A program made the translations under genes and the position numbers. From NCBI GenBank assembly GCA_035487355.1, contig DATHMF010000085.1, positions 122,923 through 186,922 on the forward strand: a stretch of DNA of 64,000 nucleotides, given 5' to 3'. This stretch comes from Terriglobales bacterium (GTDB lineage Bacteria > Acidobacteriota > Terriglobia > Terriglobales > Acidobacteriaceae). The notes beneath the pieces are model-generated. The model ran no database searches. It was not told the origin of the DNA and saw nothing but the letters and a program-made list of their open reading frames with translations. Within the stretch, counting starts at the first letter, position 1; the number at the start of each line of letters is the position of its first letter. Below are positions 1 through 9,726 of this stretch, in pieces.

Positions 1-3000
1 GGCGCGCCGCGTGCAAAGAATCGCATGGCGCGGCTCCAGTATCTCGGTTTGTACGAAGAGGTTGCTGAAGGCGGGATGGAGCACGTCCGCAGCAGGCGGA
101 GCAAGAACAACTTCTGCGTAACTGGTGATCTCAATAACCCTGCGTTTGCGGGAACGGTTGGTGAGCGTGACTCGCCGCAGCTCAACGTCATCCTCTGGCG
201 AAACCGCGATCTCGGTGTGGGCCTCCAGCTCTCCTTCGCGGCAGCGAAACTCTACCTTCGCTTCGGAGAAGATGGCCTCGTAGTGCTCCAACCGTTTGAC
301 GGTTGGCTGATGCGCGGACGACCAGAACCTTCCTGTGGCGACGTCACGGATGTAGCAAAAGGTCCCCCACTGATCACAGGTGGTGTCTTCGCGCCATCTG
401 GTGACTGCGACATCTTTCCATCGGCTGTAACCTCCGCCCGCGTTGCTGACCATCACGTGGTATTTGCTGTTCGAGAGTAACTGCACCTCCGGAACTGGTG
501 TGTTGGCGGTATGAAAGACACGTACTGGAGTTTCCAGCCCGTCCGCATTGTTGCGGGACTCGGGAAGCTCGTCGGGCGCTGAATAAAGCCTTGTTGCTTT
601 GGGAACCTTCTCTTGCAGTAGCAACGTGGTCGCCTGGAATATCGGGACTGATTCAAATCGGCGTTGCATTGGCCGATCCAGCAGAACATGAGCGAGGGCC
701 AGCAAGCTCATGCCCTGGTGATGGGCCATGTGCGAGCGGACGATTACGTTCGATTGGCCACGAGGCACCCGCGACGGAGTGTAGTCAATGGCTTCATAGA
801 AGCCGTATTTGCCTTCGACGCCAGCAGCCGCGAGCCTCTGCAGGTTCGCACAGGCCTGCTCGGGCGCAACCATGAGTGCCAAACTCGAGGCATAGGATGC
901 GATGACCAGGTCCTCGGCTAACCCACGCCTTAGGCCAAGACCAGGCGTCCCAAAGGCCCGATACTGGTAATTCATGTGCACATCAACCGTGTTGTAGCCG
1001 GATTCGGATATCCCCCAGGGCACGTTTCGCATCTTGCCGTACTCGATCTGCCTCGCCACCGCTGCCAGGCAACTTTCATCGAGCAACGTATTTTGGTAGG
1101 TCGGCATGACAAGCAGCGGCATGAGGTACTCAAACATCGAACCATCCCATGAGAGCAGAGCCGGTCCTGCCGCCGAACTTGTAAGCTGGCGGCCCAGAGA
1201 AAACCAGTTCTCTTGTGGGACTTGGCCCTGCGCGATCGCCACAAAACTGCATAGCCTCGCTTCTGACGCCAGCAGGTCGTAGTAGCTCGAATCCCGGCGA
1301 TGTTCGCTGATGTTGTATCCAATCGTCATCAGATGACGCTCCTCGTCGTAAAGGAAGTCGTATTCGATACGGGCAAAATCCTTGCACTCCACCGCGAGCC
1401 GCTCAATCTCGGCAATCCGCTCCTTCGCGCGATGACTCGCTTCGCTGATAAACCGTTTCAACTCATTCAACCACTGGCCCGGCATCGCTTCCCCCTGTTG
1501 CTGCGGGTCACCAGACAGCGACTCTAAATCCCATACTGCCAGTTCACGCAGAGTGGGGATTTTGTCCAATTGAAATGTACTTAGTTCGTCCGGTGGACGC
1601 GCGGCCACCATCCAAGGAGCGAGGAAGGTCAAGTCTTCAAGCGCAGCCTGGCACTGGCTGGTGAGAGCATCTCCCCACCAGTTCGCCTGGCCTTCCTGCC
1701 TGCTGTCGACGCTTTCAGCAATTCGCGTAGTTTTTGTGGCAAGCTGCTCAAGACACAACCGTGCAGCCGACAAAGTAGCTGGTGGAGAAATGCACAACAC
1801 CTCCAACTCCTTCCGCAGATCTTCTGCTTCACGCAGCGTGAGCTTTGCCAGTTCACTATTTTGTGAGGGGCCATCATTGACCACATCCTGAAAAACTCTG
1901 AGAGTATCGAGAATGCCGTGGAACAAGCGGGGAGCAAGAATCTTTTGATCCACGAGCGCGCTAAGGCCAGGCTCTAAGGTCAGCACGTGGGCAGCCAGAT
2001 TGCCGCTATCCACGGTGGATACATAGAGCGGCGAGAGTGGTTTCAATGTCAGTGTGTCATACCAGTTATAAAAGTGTCCGCGATGCCGGTCGAGCGACCG
2101 CATGATCCGGAATGCGAGGCCCGTGCGCTGAAGCAACTGTGCCGCCGAAAGATACCCAAAGTCATAAGCGGAAAGATTGGCGAGCAACGCCAGTCCCATG
2201 TTGGTTGGAGAGGTCCGGTGAGCAATGGTGGGAACCATGCTCTCCTGATAATTATCTGGAGGAAGCCAGTGATCTTCTGCACCGACGAACTTCTCAAAGA
2301 ATGACCAGGTTTTGCGCGAAAGTTTCTGGAGAAAGATTGTCTGCTCGAGGGAGAGATCTACCGGGTCACGCGTGAGTGGCAGGCTGATCCACCAGGCGAC
2401 GGCCGGCGAGGCAACCCAGATCAGCAACACCGGAAGGGCTATGCCCAGAGCAGTCGGCCGCATCCTGGCGAGAGATATTAGGCCAACTACGGCGAAAACA
2501 GGTGCAGGCCACATCGTACGGAAAGATCCGCCCAAACCAGAGGCAAGACCAGAACGGCTCTTGTGCTTCTGCTCGCTTGAAGCATCCCACTCCAACAGCC
2601 GGCGACGCGAAAAAAGCATGCGCCAGATTGCCCGAAGAATCGCGTCAAGGTTGAAGAAGGCTTCGTATGGCAGGCAGGCAAACGCAAACAGCCCTTGGGC
2701 AAAGTGCCGGCTGAATCCGCGCATCACTTCAGGCAAGTGCTGCCTCGGCGCGACATCTTCTGACTTCTGGAACAGATCGAGGAGAGAGCTGAAAAAGATG
2801 GGAACAAAGATTGTCCCGACGATCGCCATGGTCCACGCCCAGGCCGGGGATAATCGCAGCCAGCTCAACAGCAACAGGAAAACCAGTGCCGCCGGTACAA
2901 GACTGCGGCGAAGATTATCAGCGATTTTCCATCGAGAGAGAACAGACAGAGGATTTTTCAGTGCTCTACGCTCCGGACCGGGCACTCGCGGCAGAATCCA

Positions 3001-5388
3001 GCGGGCGATCTGCCAGTCACCGCGAATCCAGCGATGACGCCGGGCGACGTCCGCGTCATAGCGTGCCGGATAATCCTCGTAGAGCTGCACGTCGCTCAGC
3101 AGACCCGATCGCGCATAGCATCCTTCTATGAGGTCGTGGCTTAGAATGCGATTTTCAGGAAAACGCCCATCCAGTGACTGCTCGAAGATATCTACGTCAT
3201 AGATTCCCTTGCCGACGAAAGAACCCTCGCCAAAAACATCCTGGTAAAGATCGGATACCGCGCGTGTGTACGGGTCAATGCCCGGTTCACCGCCCCAGAG
3301 CCGCGCATAGCGGGAATGATTTGTGGCGGGAAGACTCACCGCAACCCGCGGCTGCAGAATGCCGTAGCCCTCGGTAATGCGCTGCTTTGCGCTGTCGTAA
3401 ACCGGCCGGTTAAGCGGGTGCGCCATGGCTCCCACGAACTGCCAAACCGAGTCGCGAGGCAACTGCGTGTCAGTGTCAAGGGTAATGACGTATCGAACGC
3501 TTCGCAGGACTGCCGTCTTCCCGACAATACGTGAAAAGTAATCACCCGGCCGGCCGCGCAGAAATGAGTTCAACTCCGCAAGTTTGCCGCGTTTGCGCTC
3601 GTAGCCCATCCACATTCGCTCTTCCGGATTCCAGCGGCGTGGCCGATGAAAAAGGAAGAAAGTATCGGTTTCCTCGTGGTTGTACTTCTTGTTCAAGGCT
3701 GCGATCCCGGCCTGGGCAAGATCCACGAGCGGCCCGTCTTCCGGCATGTTCTCCTGCTCCGCATCGCGACAATCCGACAAGAGGCAGAAATGCACATTGT
3801 GATCGCGGTTGGCAAGAAACCGAACCTCCAGGGCTTCGACCAGTTCGGCGACGCTCTCCGCCGTGGTGAGCATGGTTGGAACCACAACCAGAGTGCGCAA
3901 CTCAGGCGGGATTCCCCGGGAAAAGTCCATCCTCGGCAGCAGGTCCGGTATCGTCAGATTGGTCAGCGCCCAATTGAGTAGCGTGACAACGAACTGGCTG
4001 ACAACGATCACGGCGAAGATGGTCATCATCGCGAGAGTCCAAGTTCGCAGGCCATCGGTAGAGGCTTTTATGGCCAAGGTTCTGGTGACAAGGGCGGTCG
4101 CACCTAGGATCAAACCTAAATACAGCAGCACTGAACGGCGTCGGCCAATCGTCCGCAATGATCGTGAGATAGATTCGCGCATCGCCACCGAGCGTTCGAG
4201 AGTCTCGCGACCATCCCCGATCAAATAAAACCCGACATGACTGGCCCGGCCTCCTTTTTTATTCCAACTGTCATGCGCCAGTCGAACTGCTTTGCCGGCT
4301 ACCTCGCCTTCGGATAAGCTGCTGCTCCTGGCTATCTTTTCGACGACATGCCGGTAGCGGTCGCGAGTGGCAAAATTCATTTTGCCGTACACGCCTTCGG
4401 GATCTTCGCGCAGGGTGCGCTCAACGACGCTCATCGTCTCGACAAAGTGGCGCCAGTCGGTCGCATCCAGAAACCTCAGACTGGCGATGCTGTTGCTGAT
4501 GGAAACCTGGTCGGAAGCCTGCTGCTGGTTCTCAGACCGCACCAATTGCTCAATCGTTGACCCGGATTCTGAGAGCCTCTGTTCAATCCATGTGAGCGGC
4601 AAGGCTAGTGCCGGTCCCTGTCCCTGCAGGCGGCGCGCCAATTCGGAGATAAACGAACTGACCATCGGAGGGTTCGACCGCGCCATGTCTGCGATCACCA
4701 GGATTAGGTTCTTTGGGTCTTTTTCCGCAGCCTCGGTCATCTTATCTGCCCAGGTGTCGGCGAGGTTGCGATCGAGCCTGTCAGCGGCAATCACCGCAGC
4801 GACGCGTCTGAGATTCTCAATCAGCGCGAGCCGCAACATGATAGGAATGGCCCATAACTCTCCCAGATTCAGGTCCGTGACCGTCTGGTAAGCCTCCATG
4901 AAACCACTGAGGCTTTCCAGATCTACCCGGGCATCGCCGTGCGAAATCGTTTCCAGAGCAAGATCATAGACACGTGGCAAACCTGCTGATGGGCCCCTGA
5001 GCAAGCGCGGGAGTGCCTGACTGTAGCCTTTTGGCAGGTGTCTCTTGGCAGTACGGATTTGTTCTTCGATCAGGTAGAAGTTGTCGAGCAACCATTCGCC
5101 GGCTGGCGCAATACGCCGGTTTGCTTTTACCGCAATGGTTAGCAGATGACAGGCTTCATTCAGTATCTTTTCGTTTTCTGCCAATCTGGCCAGGAGCTTG
5201 TCTGGCGCTCGTCCGTGCGCGACCGCGTGAGAGGCGGCCAGGCTTTTGCCATGTTGCTTCATTTGCTCTCTGCTGAACAACTCCGAACGTAGAAGTGCTT
5301 CTGCCTCTTCAGGCCTCGTCGGTCCAAGGCTTTTGCGCAGGAGCGTCCCAATTTGAAGCAGGGTAGCGTGCCTATGCCGGCTAATCAA
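1..5388 (-). CDS. ndvB: Cyclic beta-1,2-glucan synthase, NdvB/ChvB type (partial, runs off left edge)
   Basis: I translated this minus frame from 5388 to base 1 and it stays open for 1796 codons; the C-terminus lies outside the window. The order fits the family: N-terminal helical region (about 1-410), membrane segments (about 415-475), GT84 glucosyltransferase core (about 500-800, with LDTDTQLPRD near 633 and RWIRGDWQ near 788), more membrane segments (about 825-970), a glycoamylase-like domain (about 1020-1560, with SHMAHHQGMSLL near 1553), and the start of the GH94-like phosphorylase beta-sandwich (from about 1625). Family members are inner-membrane enzymes that build and cyclise beta-1,2-glucan from UDP-glucose, trimming it with the GH94 domain. 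An in-frame TGA at 5404-5406 limits the N-terminus. TTG at 5388 is the first usable start; the first ATG is at 5262. Full-length homologues are about 2800-2900 residues. The function is well supported, but the product was not tested. Confidence 0.93.
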   Translation of the reverse strand, partial: MISRHRHATLLQIGTLLRKSLGPTRPEEAEALLRSELFSREQMKQHGKSLAASHAVAHGRAPDKLLARLAENEKILNEACHLLTIAVKANRRIAPAGEWLLDNFYLIEEQIRTAKRHLPKGYSQALPRLLRGPSAGLPRVYDLALETISHGDARVDLESLSGFMEAYQTVTDLNLGELWAIPIMLRLALIENLRRVAAVIAADRLDRNLADTWADKMTEAAEKDPKNLILVIADMARSNPPMVSSFISELARRLQGQGPALALPLTWIEQRLSESGSTIEQLVRSENQQQASDQVSISNSIASLRFLDATDWRHFVETMSVVERTLREDPEGVYGKMNFATRDRYRHVVEKIARSSSLSEGEVAGKAVRLAHDSWNKKGGRASHVGFYLIGDGRETLERSVAMRESISRSLRTIGRRRSVLLYLGLILGATALVTRTLAIKASTDGLRTWTLAMMTIFAVIVVSQFVVTLLNWALTNLTIPDLLPRMDFSRGIPPELRTLVVVPTMLTTAESVAELVEALEVRFLANRDHNVHFCLLSDCRDAEQENMPEDGPLVDLAQAGIAALNKKYNHEETDTFFLFHRPRRWNPEERMWMGYERKRGKLAELNSFLRGRPGDYFSRIVGKTAVLRSVRYVITLDTDTQLPRDSVWQFVGAMAHPLNRPVYDSAKQRITEGYGILQPRVAVSLPATNHSRYARLWGGEPGIDPYTRAVSDLYQDVFGEGSFVGKGIYDVDIFEQSLDGRFPENRILSHDLIEGCYARSGLLSDVQLYEDYPARYDADVARRHRWIRGDWQIARWILPRVPGPERRALKNPLSVLSRWKIADNLRRSLVPAALVFLLLLSWLRLSPAWAWTMAIVGTIFVPIFFSSLLDLFQKSEDVAPRQHLPEVMRGFSRHFAQGLFAFACLPYEAFFNLDAILRAIWRMLFSRRRLLEWDASSEQKHKSRSGLASGLGGSFRTMWPAPVFAVVGLISLARMRPTALGIALPVLLIWVASPAVAWWISLPLTRDPVDLSLEQTIFLQKLSRKTWSFFEKFVGAEDHWLPPDNYQESMVPTIAHRTSPTNMGLALLANLSAYDFGYLSAAQLLQRTGLAFRIMRSLDRHRGHFYNWYDTLTLKPLSPLYVSTVDSGNLAAHVLTLEPGLSALVDQKILAPRLFHGILDTLRVFQDVVNDGPSQNSELAKLTLREAEDLRKELEVLCISPPATLSAARLCLEQLATKTTRIAESVDSRQEGQANWWGDALTSQCQAALEDLTFLAPWMVAARPPDELSTFQLDKIPTLRELAVWDLESLSGDPQQQGEAMPGQWLNELKRFISEASHRAKERIAEIERLAVECKDFARIEYDFLYDEERHLMTIGYNISEHRRDSSYYDLLASEARLCSFVAIAQGQVPQENWFSLGRQLTSSAAGPALLSWDGSMFEYLMPLLVMPTYQNTLLDESCLAAVARQIEYGKMRNVPWGISESGYNTVDVHMNYQYRAFGTPGLGLRRGLAEDLVIASYASSLALMVAPEQACANLQRLAAAGVEGKYGFYEAIDYTPSRVPRGQSNVIVRSHMAHHQGMSLLALAHVLLDRPMQRRFESVPIFQATTLLLQEKVPKATRLYSAPDELPESRNNADGLETPVRVFHTANTPVPEVQLLSNSKYHVMVSNAGGGYSRWKDVAVTRWREDTTCDQWGTFCYIRDVATGRFWSSAHQPTVKRLEHYEAIFSEAKVEFRCREGELEAHTEIAVSPEDDVELRRVTLTNRSRKRRVIEITSYAEVVLAPPAADVLHPAFSNLFVQTEILEPRHAILCTRRA

Positions 5389-5495
5389 CGAGTCATCTCT
5401 TTCTCAAAAACATACTTTTGCAATGCAGGATCGGAATTCTTGAGCGTGCGTCGTGCGAAAACCAGGAGCGGAGAGCCGTGAGAATGCTGTAGGGC

Positions 5496-5705
5496 CTACT
5501 TCGTCATAGCAGTAATGGCGGTGCCGCGGCTGAGGCGTATTGAACCAGCCGATGCCGATTCGCTATTTTCAAGAAATGCAACAACCATGCAAATACAGCC
5601 TTGGACTCTGCTTTTCGCGATGTCTAGCTTGCTGGCGATCTCGCCATCGCTTAAGCCCTGCCCTGCTAGGCGATCAATAGGCAGCAGCACGCCCCTTGTT
5701 CCCAA
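5496..5705 (-). CDS. Possible small LuxR/FixJ-type helix-turn-helix ORF or remnant
   Basis: This 69-codon minus frame starts at TTG and contains DRLAGQGLSDGEIASKLDI, which closely follows the helix-turn-helix of LuxR/FixJ output domains (LAxGLSxxEIAxxLxI). The upstream LTPREREVL part and the usual TVxxHxxxIxxKL end are missing or altered, and no receiver domain is present. The frame is closed upstream by a TAA near 5738. It may be a decayed regulator fragment, a genuine micro-regulator, or chance. The gap around it, 5389-6038, shows no other gene I can support. Confidence 0.28.
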   Translation of the reverse strand: MGTRGVLLPIDRLAGQGLSDGEIASKLDIAKSRVQGCICMVVAFLENSESASAGSIRLSRGTAITAMTK

Positions 5706-6038
5706 AGCACACGCATAGGATTCACTTCCTGATAATTATGATCGTCAGCAGGGCAGCTAATCTGGTCAAAATGGCTCACTTCTCGTTTTCACGCGAAAAC
5801 AAGAGGCTTCGTGTTTGAATACCAGCGGTTGGAAGATGGATGTAGTTGATCTATTGCGGTAACCATCCCGATACACTACTGCTCAAGCAGATATGCTAAT
5901 CTCTAGACCAGTTTCAGAATCGGTACTCGAATCTGCTGTCCGAATCGATCCTGAAACAGCTCTAATCTGTCTATCTATTGGACTTTAGAACTCTGTTTTC
6001 CCACGTGAATTGCAGAAAATTCCAGATATCCTGAAGCT

Positions 6039-6416
6039 ATGCGGAAAGCCAAGCGCACATCGAAGATAGGCGAAGTTGGGCCGTTTGCGTCCAATGCCGT
6101 GGTTCTGGTCACGCTCAACTCGCCGCGGGAAAAATTCTGGGGTGCGATCCTTAATCTTGCTCCGGCTGGGGTCAGCGTGCGCGGCATTGACTTGAACTCG
6201 GTTGAAGATTTCATCCGGCAGGTCAAGGCCGGCGACCTGGTCACTCCCAATGCGGTGTTCTTTCCCATGCATCGCATTGAACGCATCGAGCTCGATCTCC
6301 GCAATGGAGACATTCCTTCTTTGCAAGAGCGTTTTCAAGCAAAAACCGGCTTCGAGTTCCCCGACTTATTGCGGGAATTCTCTGCCCCGGTTGCGGGAAA
6401 GGAACCAGGCGCATGA
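6039..6416 (+). CDS. Conserved-looking hypothetical protein, 125 aa
   Basis: I do not recognise the family. The protein is soluble, has no signal peptide, begins with a short basic segment (MRKAKRTSK), and has an alternating beta-rich middle followed by an acidic C-terminal half (IERIELDLRNGDIPSL). The 3' end overlaps the start of the next gene by four bases (ATGA at 6413-6416), so the two are very likely co-transcribed and translationally coupled. A role linked to phospholipid synthesis or membrane homeostasis would be a guess from context only. Confidence 0.7.
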   Translation: MRKAKRTSKIGEVGPFASNAVVLVTLNSPREKFWGAILNLAPAGVSVRGIDLNSVEDFIRQVKAGDLVTPNAVFFPMHRIERIELDLRNGDIPSLQERFQAKTGFEFPDLLREFSAPVAGKEPGA

Positions 6417-6982
6417 TTTCGCAATTGCGTGCTGCTCCCAACCAACTCACGCTTCTGCGCCTCATCTTTATTCCATTTGTGGTGATTGCGGTCATGGAAG
6501 GCCACGACCATATGGCGCTGGCGCTGTTTTTGGTTGCAGGAATCAGCGATGCGCTCGATGGGCTGCTGGCTCGGGTTCTGAAGCAGCAAACCGCTCTCGG
6601 GCTTTATCTCGATCCCATTGCCGACAAGCTTTTGCTCAGCACTTTATTTCTGGCGCTTTCATTTTTGCACAGGATTCCGTGGTATGTGACCGTGCTGGTT
6701 TTCAGCCGCGACATCGGCATCCTGATCGTCAGCACGCTGCTCTATGCCACCAACACATTACGCGACCTGCGCCCCAGCATCTTCGGAAAAATGAACACTG
6801 TGGCGCAGGTCGGAACAATATTTCTCGTATTGTTTTACCCCGTCGCTTCCATGGACTGGGTAAAAGCCACCATGCAAGCCAGCTTTCGTGTGACCTTTGC
6901 GCTCACGCTGATCTCATGGATTCACTACACTTTCGTGGTGGGCCGGCGCCTGCGCCATAGCGGCAGTCCCAGTTCGAGTTGA
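6413..6982 (+). CDS. CDP-alcohol phosphatidyltransferase (PgsA-like)
   Basis: This 189-residue membrane protein carries the complete CDP-alcohol phosphotransferase signature D-x2-DG-x2-AR-x8-G-x3-D-x3-D (from DALDGLLAR to GLYLDPIAD, about residues 44-72). The signature binds Mg2+ and the CDP-linked lipid. Several hydrophobic segments follow. Its size fits phosphatidylglycerophosphate synthase or a related CDP-DAG alcohol transferase acting in the inner membrane; the acceptor alcohol cannot be decided from sequence. It overlaps the hypothetical gene upstream by ATGA, and its last 69 bases overlap the 3' end of the convergent gene on the minus strand. Confidence 0.85.
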   Translation: MISQLRAAPNQLTLLRLIFIPFVVIAVMEGHDHMALALFLVAGISDALDGLLARVLKQQTALGLYLDPIADKLLLSTLFLALSFLHRIPWYVTVLVFSRDIGILIVSTLLYATNTLRDLRPSIFGKMNTVAQVGTIFLVLFYPVASMDWVKATMQASFRVTFALTLISWIHYTFVVGRRLRHSGSPSSS

Positions 6983-7960
6983 AGCTTGTTTTGTCTTCGT
7001 ATCACTCACGTTACTGAAGGAAAACAAGGTTGCAACGTTGATATACTCTTTGCCATCCACCTCCACATAGGGATAGACAAAATAGTTCAAGGGCGCACCG
7101 GCTTGAGGCGGGTTGAGCGTTAAATCGCGTCCTACAGTGAATTGCACGCGGTTGGTATCGTGCGCTCCGAAGAAGTAATCGCGCTTTTCCTGGTGCTTCC
7201 AGGCCTCGGAAATATCCACCGGGACCCAACCTCTTTGTTGCAAATAAAACTCCGCCCAGCAGTGATAGCCGGCAATTTCGGAAGAGCTTTTGTCGGCCGG
7301 TAGCGGGAACCCGATCTCAAACTTCGCTGGAATCTGCTGTGAGCGCGCCATGGAAATGAACAGTGAATGAAAATCGGTGCAATTTCCTTTTTTGGCACTG
7401 CAGGCGTAGAGGGTATCGCCATGGCCCCATCCGGTGCCGGTCTTGTCATAACGCATGTTGCTCAGGACGTAGTCGTAAATAGCACGGGCCTTTTCTTCAT
7501 CGGTCTTGGCATTCACAGTTTCTTTCGTCGCCAGCTCAGCCGGAAGGCCGGTAATGGGAACAAGCTTGTCGGCTTCCAGAAGCCGCTGGCGCTCGTGGGT
7601 AGAGAGACTCACGGTTTTGGCCGAAGCTGGCGTACTGAGGTGCTCACGGCGCACAACGTCATAATCCGCGGAAAACTTGTACTCCGGCTTGGTGGCTTTT
7701 TCGGTTGAGGCATACAGCATCCAGTTGCCGTATTCTTTTTCCTGCGTCTTTTTCAGCGGCAAATCGCCCGAAGTTGAAAGCACACGGACCACCTGAAATT
7801 CGTCGGAATGCGCGAGCGGAATCCATACATGAACAGGAGCGCCGGGCGTGAGGTTCCTGACGGTAAACTCGTAGTGGAAGGTGAAATGGCGTGTCTGCTG
7901 CGCTGAGGCCCATAGGCTGCAGCAAACGAAGACAGAGAGAACCGCAATTTTTCGTAGCAT
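6914..7960 (-). CDS. Exported transglutaminase-like cysteine peptidase-fold protein
   Basis: The start at 7960 is chosen because GAAAGGT lies about eight bases upstream and the protein then opens with a clean signal peptide (MLRKIAVLSVFVCCSLWASAQQ). A longer frame from 8014 would bury it. The 348-residue protein has a beta-rich N-terminal domain and a transglutaminase-like core with the Cys-His-Asp triad visible as GNCTDFHSLF, GYHCWAEFY and WVPVDIS. Such proteins act in the periplasm or at the surface; the substrate is unknown. The 3' end overlaps the convergent phosphatidyltransferase gene. Confidence 0.85.
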   Translation of the reverse strand: MLRKIAVLSVFVCCSLWASAQQTRHFTFHYEFTVRNLTPGAPVHVWIPLAHSDEFQVVRVLSTSGDLPLKKTQEKEYGNWMLYASTEKATKPEYKFSADYDVVRREHLSTPASAKTVSLSTHERQRLLEADKLVPITGLPAELATKETVNAKTDEEKARAIYDYVLSNMRYDKTGTGWGHGDTLYACSAKKGNCTDFHSLFISMARSQQIPAKFEIGFPLPADKSSSEIAGYHCWAEFYLQQRGWVPVDISEAWKHQEKRDYFFGAHDTNRVQFTVGRDLTLNPPQAGAPLNYFVYPYVEVDGKEYINVATLFSFSNVSDTKTKQASTRTGTAAMAQAPAHHESVVNP

Positions 7961-7995
7961 GATTGTGACCTTTCGAGTACAGAGGCAAACTTTGA

Positions 7996-8012
7996 GCAGG
8001 ATTTCATCCTGC
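7996..8012 (-). other. Perfect hairpin in leader of the transglutaminase-like gene
   Basis: GCAGGAT-TTC-ATCCTGC is a perfect 7-bp inverted repeat with a 3-base loop, 36-52 bases upstream of the 7960 start. It would lie in the 5' untranslated RNA and could modulate translation or be an operator. No T-run follows, so it is not a normal terminator. Confidence 0.4.
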
Positions 8013-8192
8013 AAGGGCTTTAAGATGTTGATGGGTAAGAGAAACGGCCTACGGACGTTTTAGGAAGACGGTTCAAGTGAAACCGCTGCAGCGCAGGTGG
8101 GGGAAGAGCGCCAACATGATCAATAAGGATGCAACAGCGGGCGGAAAGTTGCAAGGCTTTCCAGCGCCGATCAGGACTTTTACCTCCAGCCG

Positions 8193-8221
8193 ATGATTTA
8201 GAATCCCCATGATTTAGAATC
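8193..8221 (+). repeat. 13-bp direct repeat upstream of cysS
   Basis: ATGATTTAGAATC occurs twice, at 8193-8205 and 8209-8221, about 30 bases before the cysS start. Short duplications of this kind recur in intergenic DNA of this window. I see no riboswitch or T-box consensus in the 7961-8250 interval. Confidence 0.5.
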
Positions 8222-8250
8222 AAAGATTCGTTTTAAATAGTTATTACCCC

Positions 8251-9720
8251 ATGCCGTTGCAACTGTTCAATACCCTCTCCGGCAAGACGGAAACTTTTGA
8301 GCCGTCGCAGGACAAGCTCGTGCGCATGTACTCCTGCGGCCCGACCGTGTACGACTACGGCCACATCGGTAACTTCCGCACGTTCATCATGGTGGACCTG
8401 CTGCGCCGCTTCCTGCGTCAAAGTGGATACCAGCTCAAGCATGTCATGAACATCACCGATGTGGATGACAAGATCATCCGCAACGCGGCGAAAGAGAACG
8501 TGGACGTGCATACCTACACGGCAAAATATGAGAAGGCTTTTCTGGAGGATTCGCAGATCTTGAACCTGGAGAAGCCGGAGCAGATGGCGCGCGCCACCGA
8601 GCATATCAGCGAGATGGCCGATTTTATTGCGGCGCTGGAGAAAAAAGGCTATGCCTACCGCACCGACGACGGCTCCTATTATTTCCGCATTGCCAAGTTT
8701 CCTGAGTACGGCAAGCTTTCCAAAAAAGACTTCGAAGGCATAGAAAATGGCGCGCGCGTGGATGTAGATGAATACGAGAAAGATAACGCCCGCGACTTTG
8801 CTTTATGGAAAGCCCCTAAACCGGGCGAGGCCCAGTGGCAAACCAGCATCGGTCCGGGAAGGCCGGGCTGGCACATCGAGTGCTCGGTCATGGCGATGAA
8901 GTATCTGGGCGAGAGCTTCGACATTCATCTGGGCGGGGAAGACCTGATTTTTCCCCATCACGAAAACGAAATTGCGCAATCAGAGGCGCTCACGGGAAAG
9001 CCTTTCGTGCACTTCTGGGTGCATGTGCGCTTTTTGCTGGTGGAAGGCAAGAAGATGTCCAAGAGCCTGGGCAATTTTTTTACTCTTCGCGACCTGATTC
9101 TGCTGAAACATAAGCCTTCTTCTATCCGCTATCTGCTGGCTTCAGTACCTTTCCGGAAGCAGCTCAACTTTACCTTCGATGGACTCAGACAGGCGGCTGC
9201 TTCGGTTGAGCGATTGCGTGAATTCAAGTTGCGCATGGAAAAGGGCAATTTTCCCGACACAGGTAGCCCAGAGTTCGCCGATTTGGCCAAAGTGGGACTG
9301 CAAAAAATGCGTGAGGCACTCGAAGATGACCTGAACACCGCAGAGGCGCTGGCAGCGATTTTCGAGATGATCCGCCAGGCAAACGCGGCAGCAGATGCAG
9401 GCAAACTCGGCAAGCAGGATGTGACGCAATTGCTGCATACGTTGGAGCAGTTCGACCAAATCTTCGACGTCGTGCGTGACAATGACGCGGAAAAAATCCA
9501 CCAGATTGCCGAGTGGGCGCGAGAGCAAGGGAAAGAAATCGAATTACCTCAAGCCAAAAACCAAATTTCCGATGCGCAGGTGGAAAGCTTGATTGCCGAA
9601 CGCGCCAAGGCAAAAGCTGCGCGCGATTTTGCCCGTTCAGATGCTATTCGCAAACAACTGGCCGACGCCGGGATCATTTTGGAAGATACGAAAGATGGAG
9701 TGCGCTGGAAACGCGCTTAA
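8251..9720 (+). CDS. cysS: Cysteinyl-tRNA synthetase
   Basis: This 489-residue protein charges tRNA-Cys with cysteine. The N-terminus has CGPTVYDYGHIGN (from residue 29), giving the zinc-ligand Cys29 and the HIGN signature. Further zinc-site residues are in GWHIECSVMA and FPHHENE, and KKMSKSLGNFF near residues 267-277 is the KMSKS loop. The C-terminal DALR-type and anticodon-binding region is complete and the length matches the family. The gene stands alone on the plus strand and converges with an EamA transporter gene seven bases downstream. Confidence 0.97.
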   Translation: MPLQLFNTLSGKTETFEPSQDKLVRMYSCGPTVYDYGHIGNFRTFIMVDLLRRFLRQSGYQLKHVMNITDVDDKIIRNAAKENVDVHTYTAKYEKAFLEDSQILNLEKPEQMARATEHISEMADFIAALEKKGYAYRTDDGSYYFRIAKFPEYGKLSKKDFEGIENGARVDVDEYEKDNARDFALWKAPKPGEAQWQTSIGPGRPGWHIECSVMAMKYLGESFDIHLGGEDLIFPHHENEIAQSEALTGKPFVHFWVHVRFLLVEGKKMSKSLGNFFTLRDLILLKHKPSSIRYLLASVPFRKQLNFTFDGLRQAAASVERLREFKLRMEKGNFPDTGSPEFADLAKVGLQKMREALEDDLNTAEALAAIFEMIRQANAAADAGKLGKQDVTQLLHTLEQFDQIFDVVRDNDAEKIHQIAEWAREQGKEIELPQAKNQISDAQVESLIAERAKAKAARDFARSDAIRKQLADAGIILEDTKDGVRWKRA

Positions 9721-9726
9721 GAATAA

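Noticed and set aside
2312..3037. 241-codon plus frame and several other plus frames across 1-5.4 kb
   Set aside because: All are shadows of the cyclic glucan synthase on the minus strand, which is open throughout.
8030..8250. Cobalamin or T-box riboswitch before cysS
   Set aside because: A few G-rich segments recall a B12 box, but the conserved core and T-box sequence are missing.
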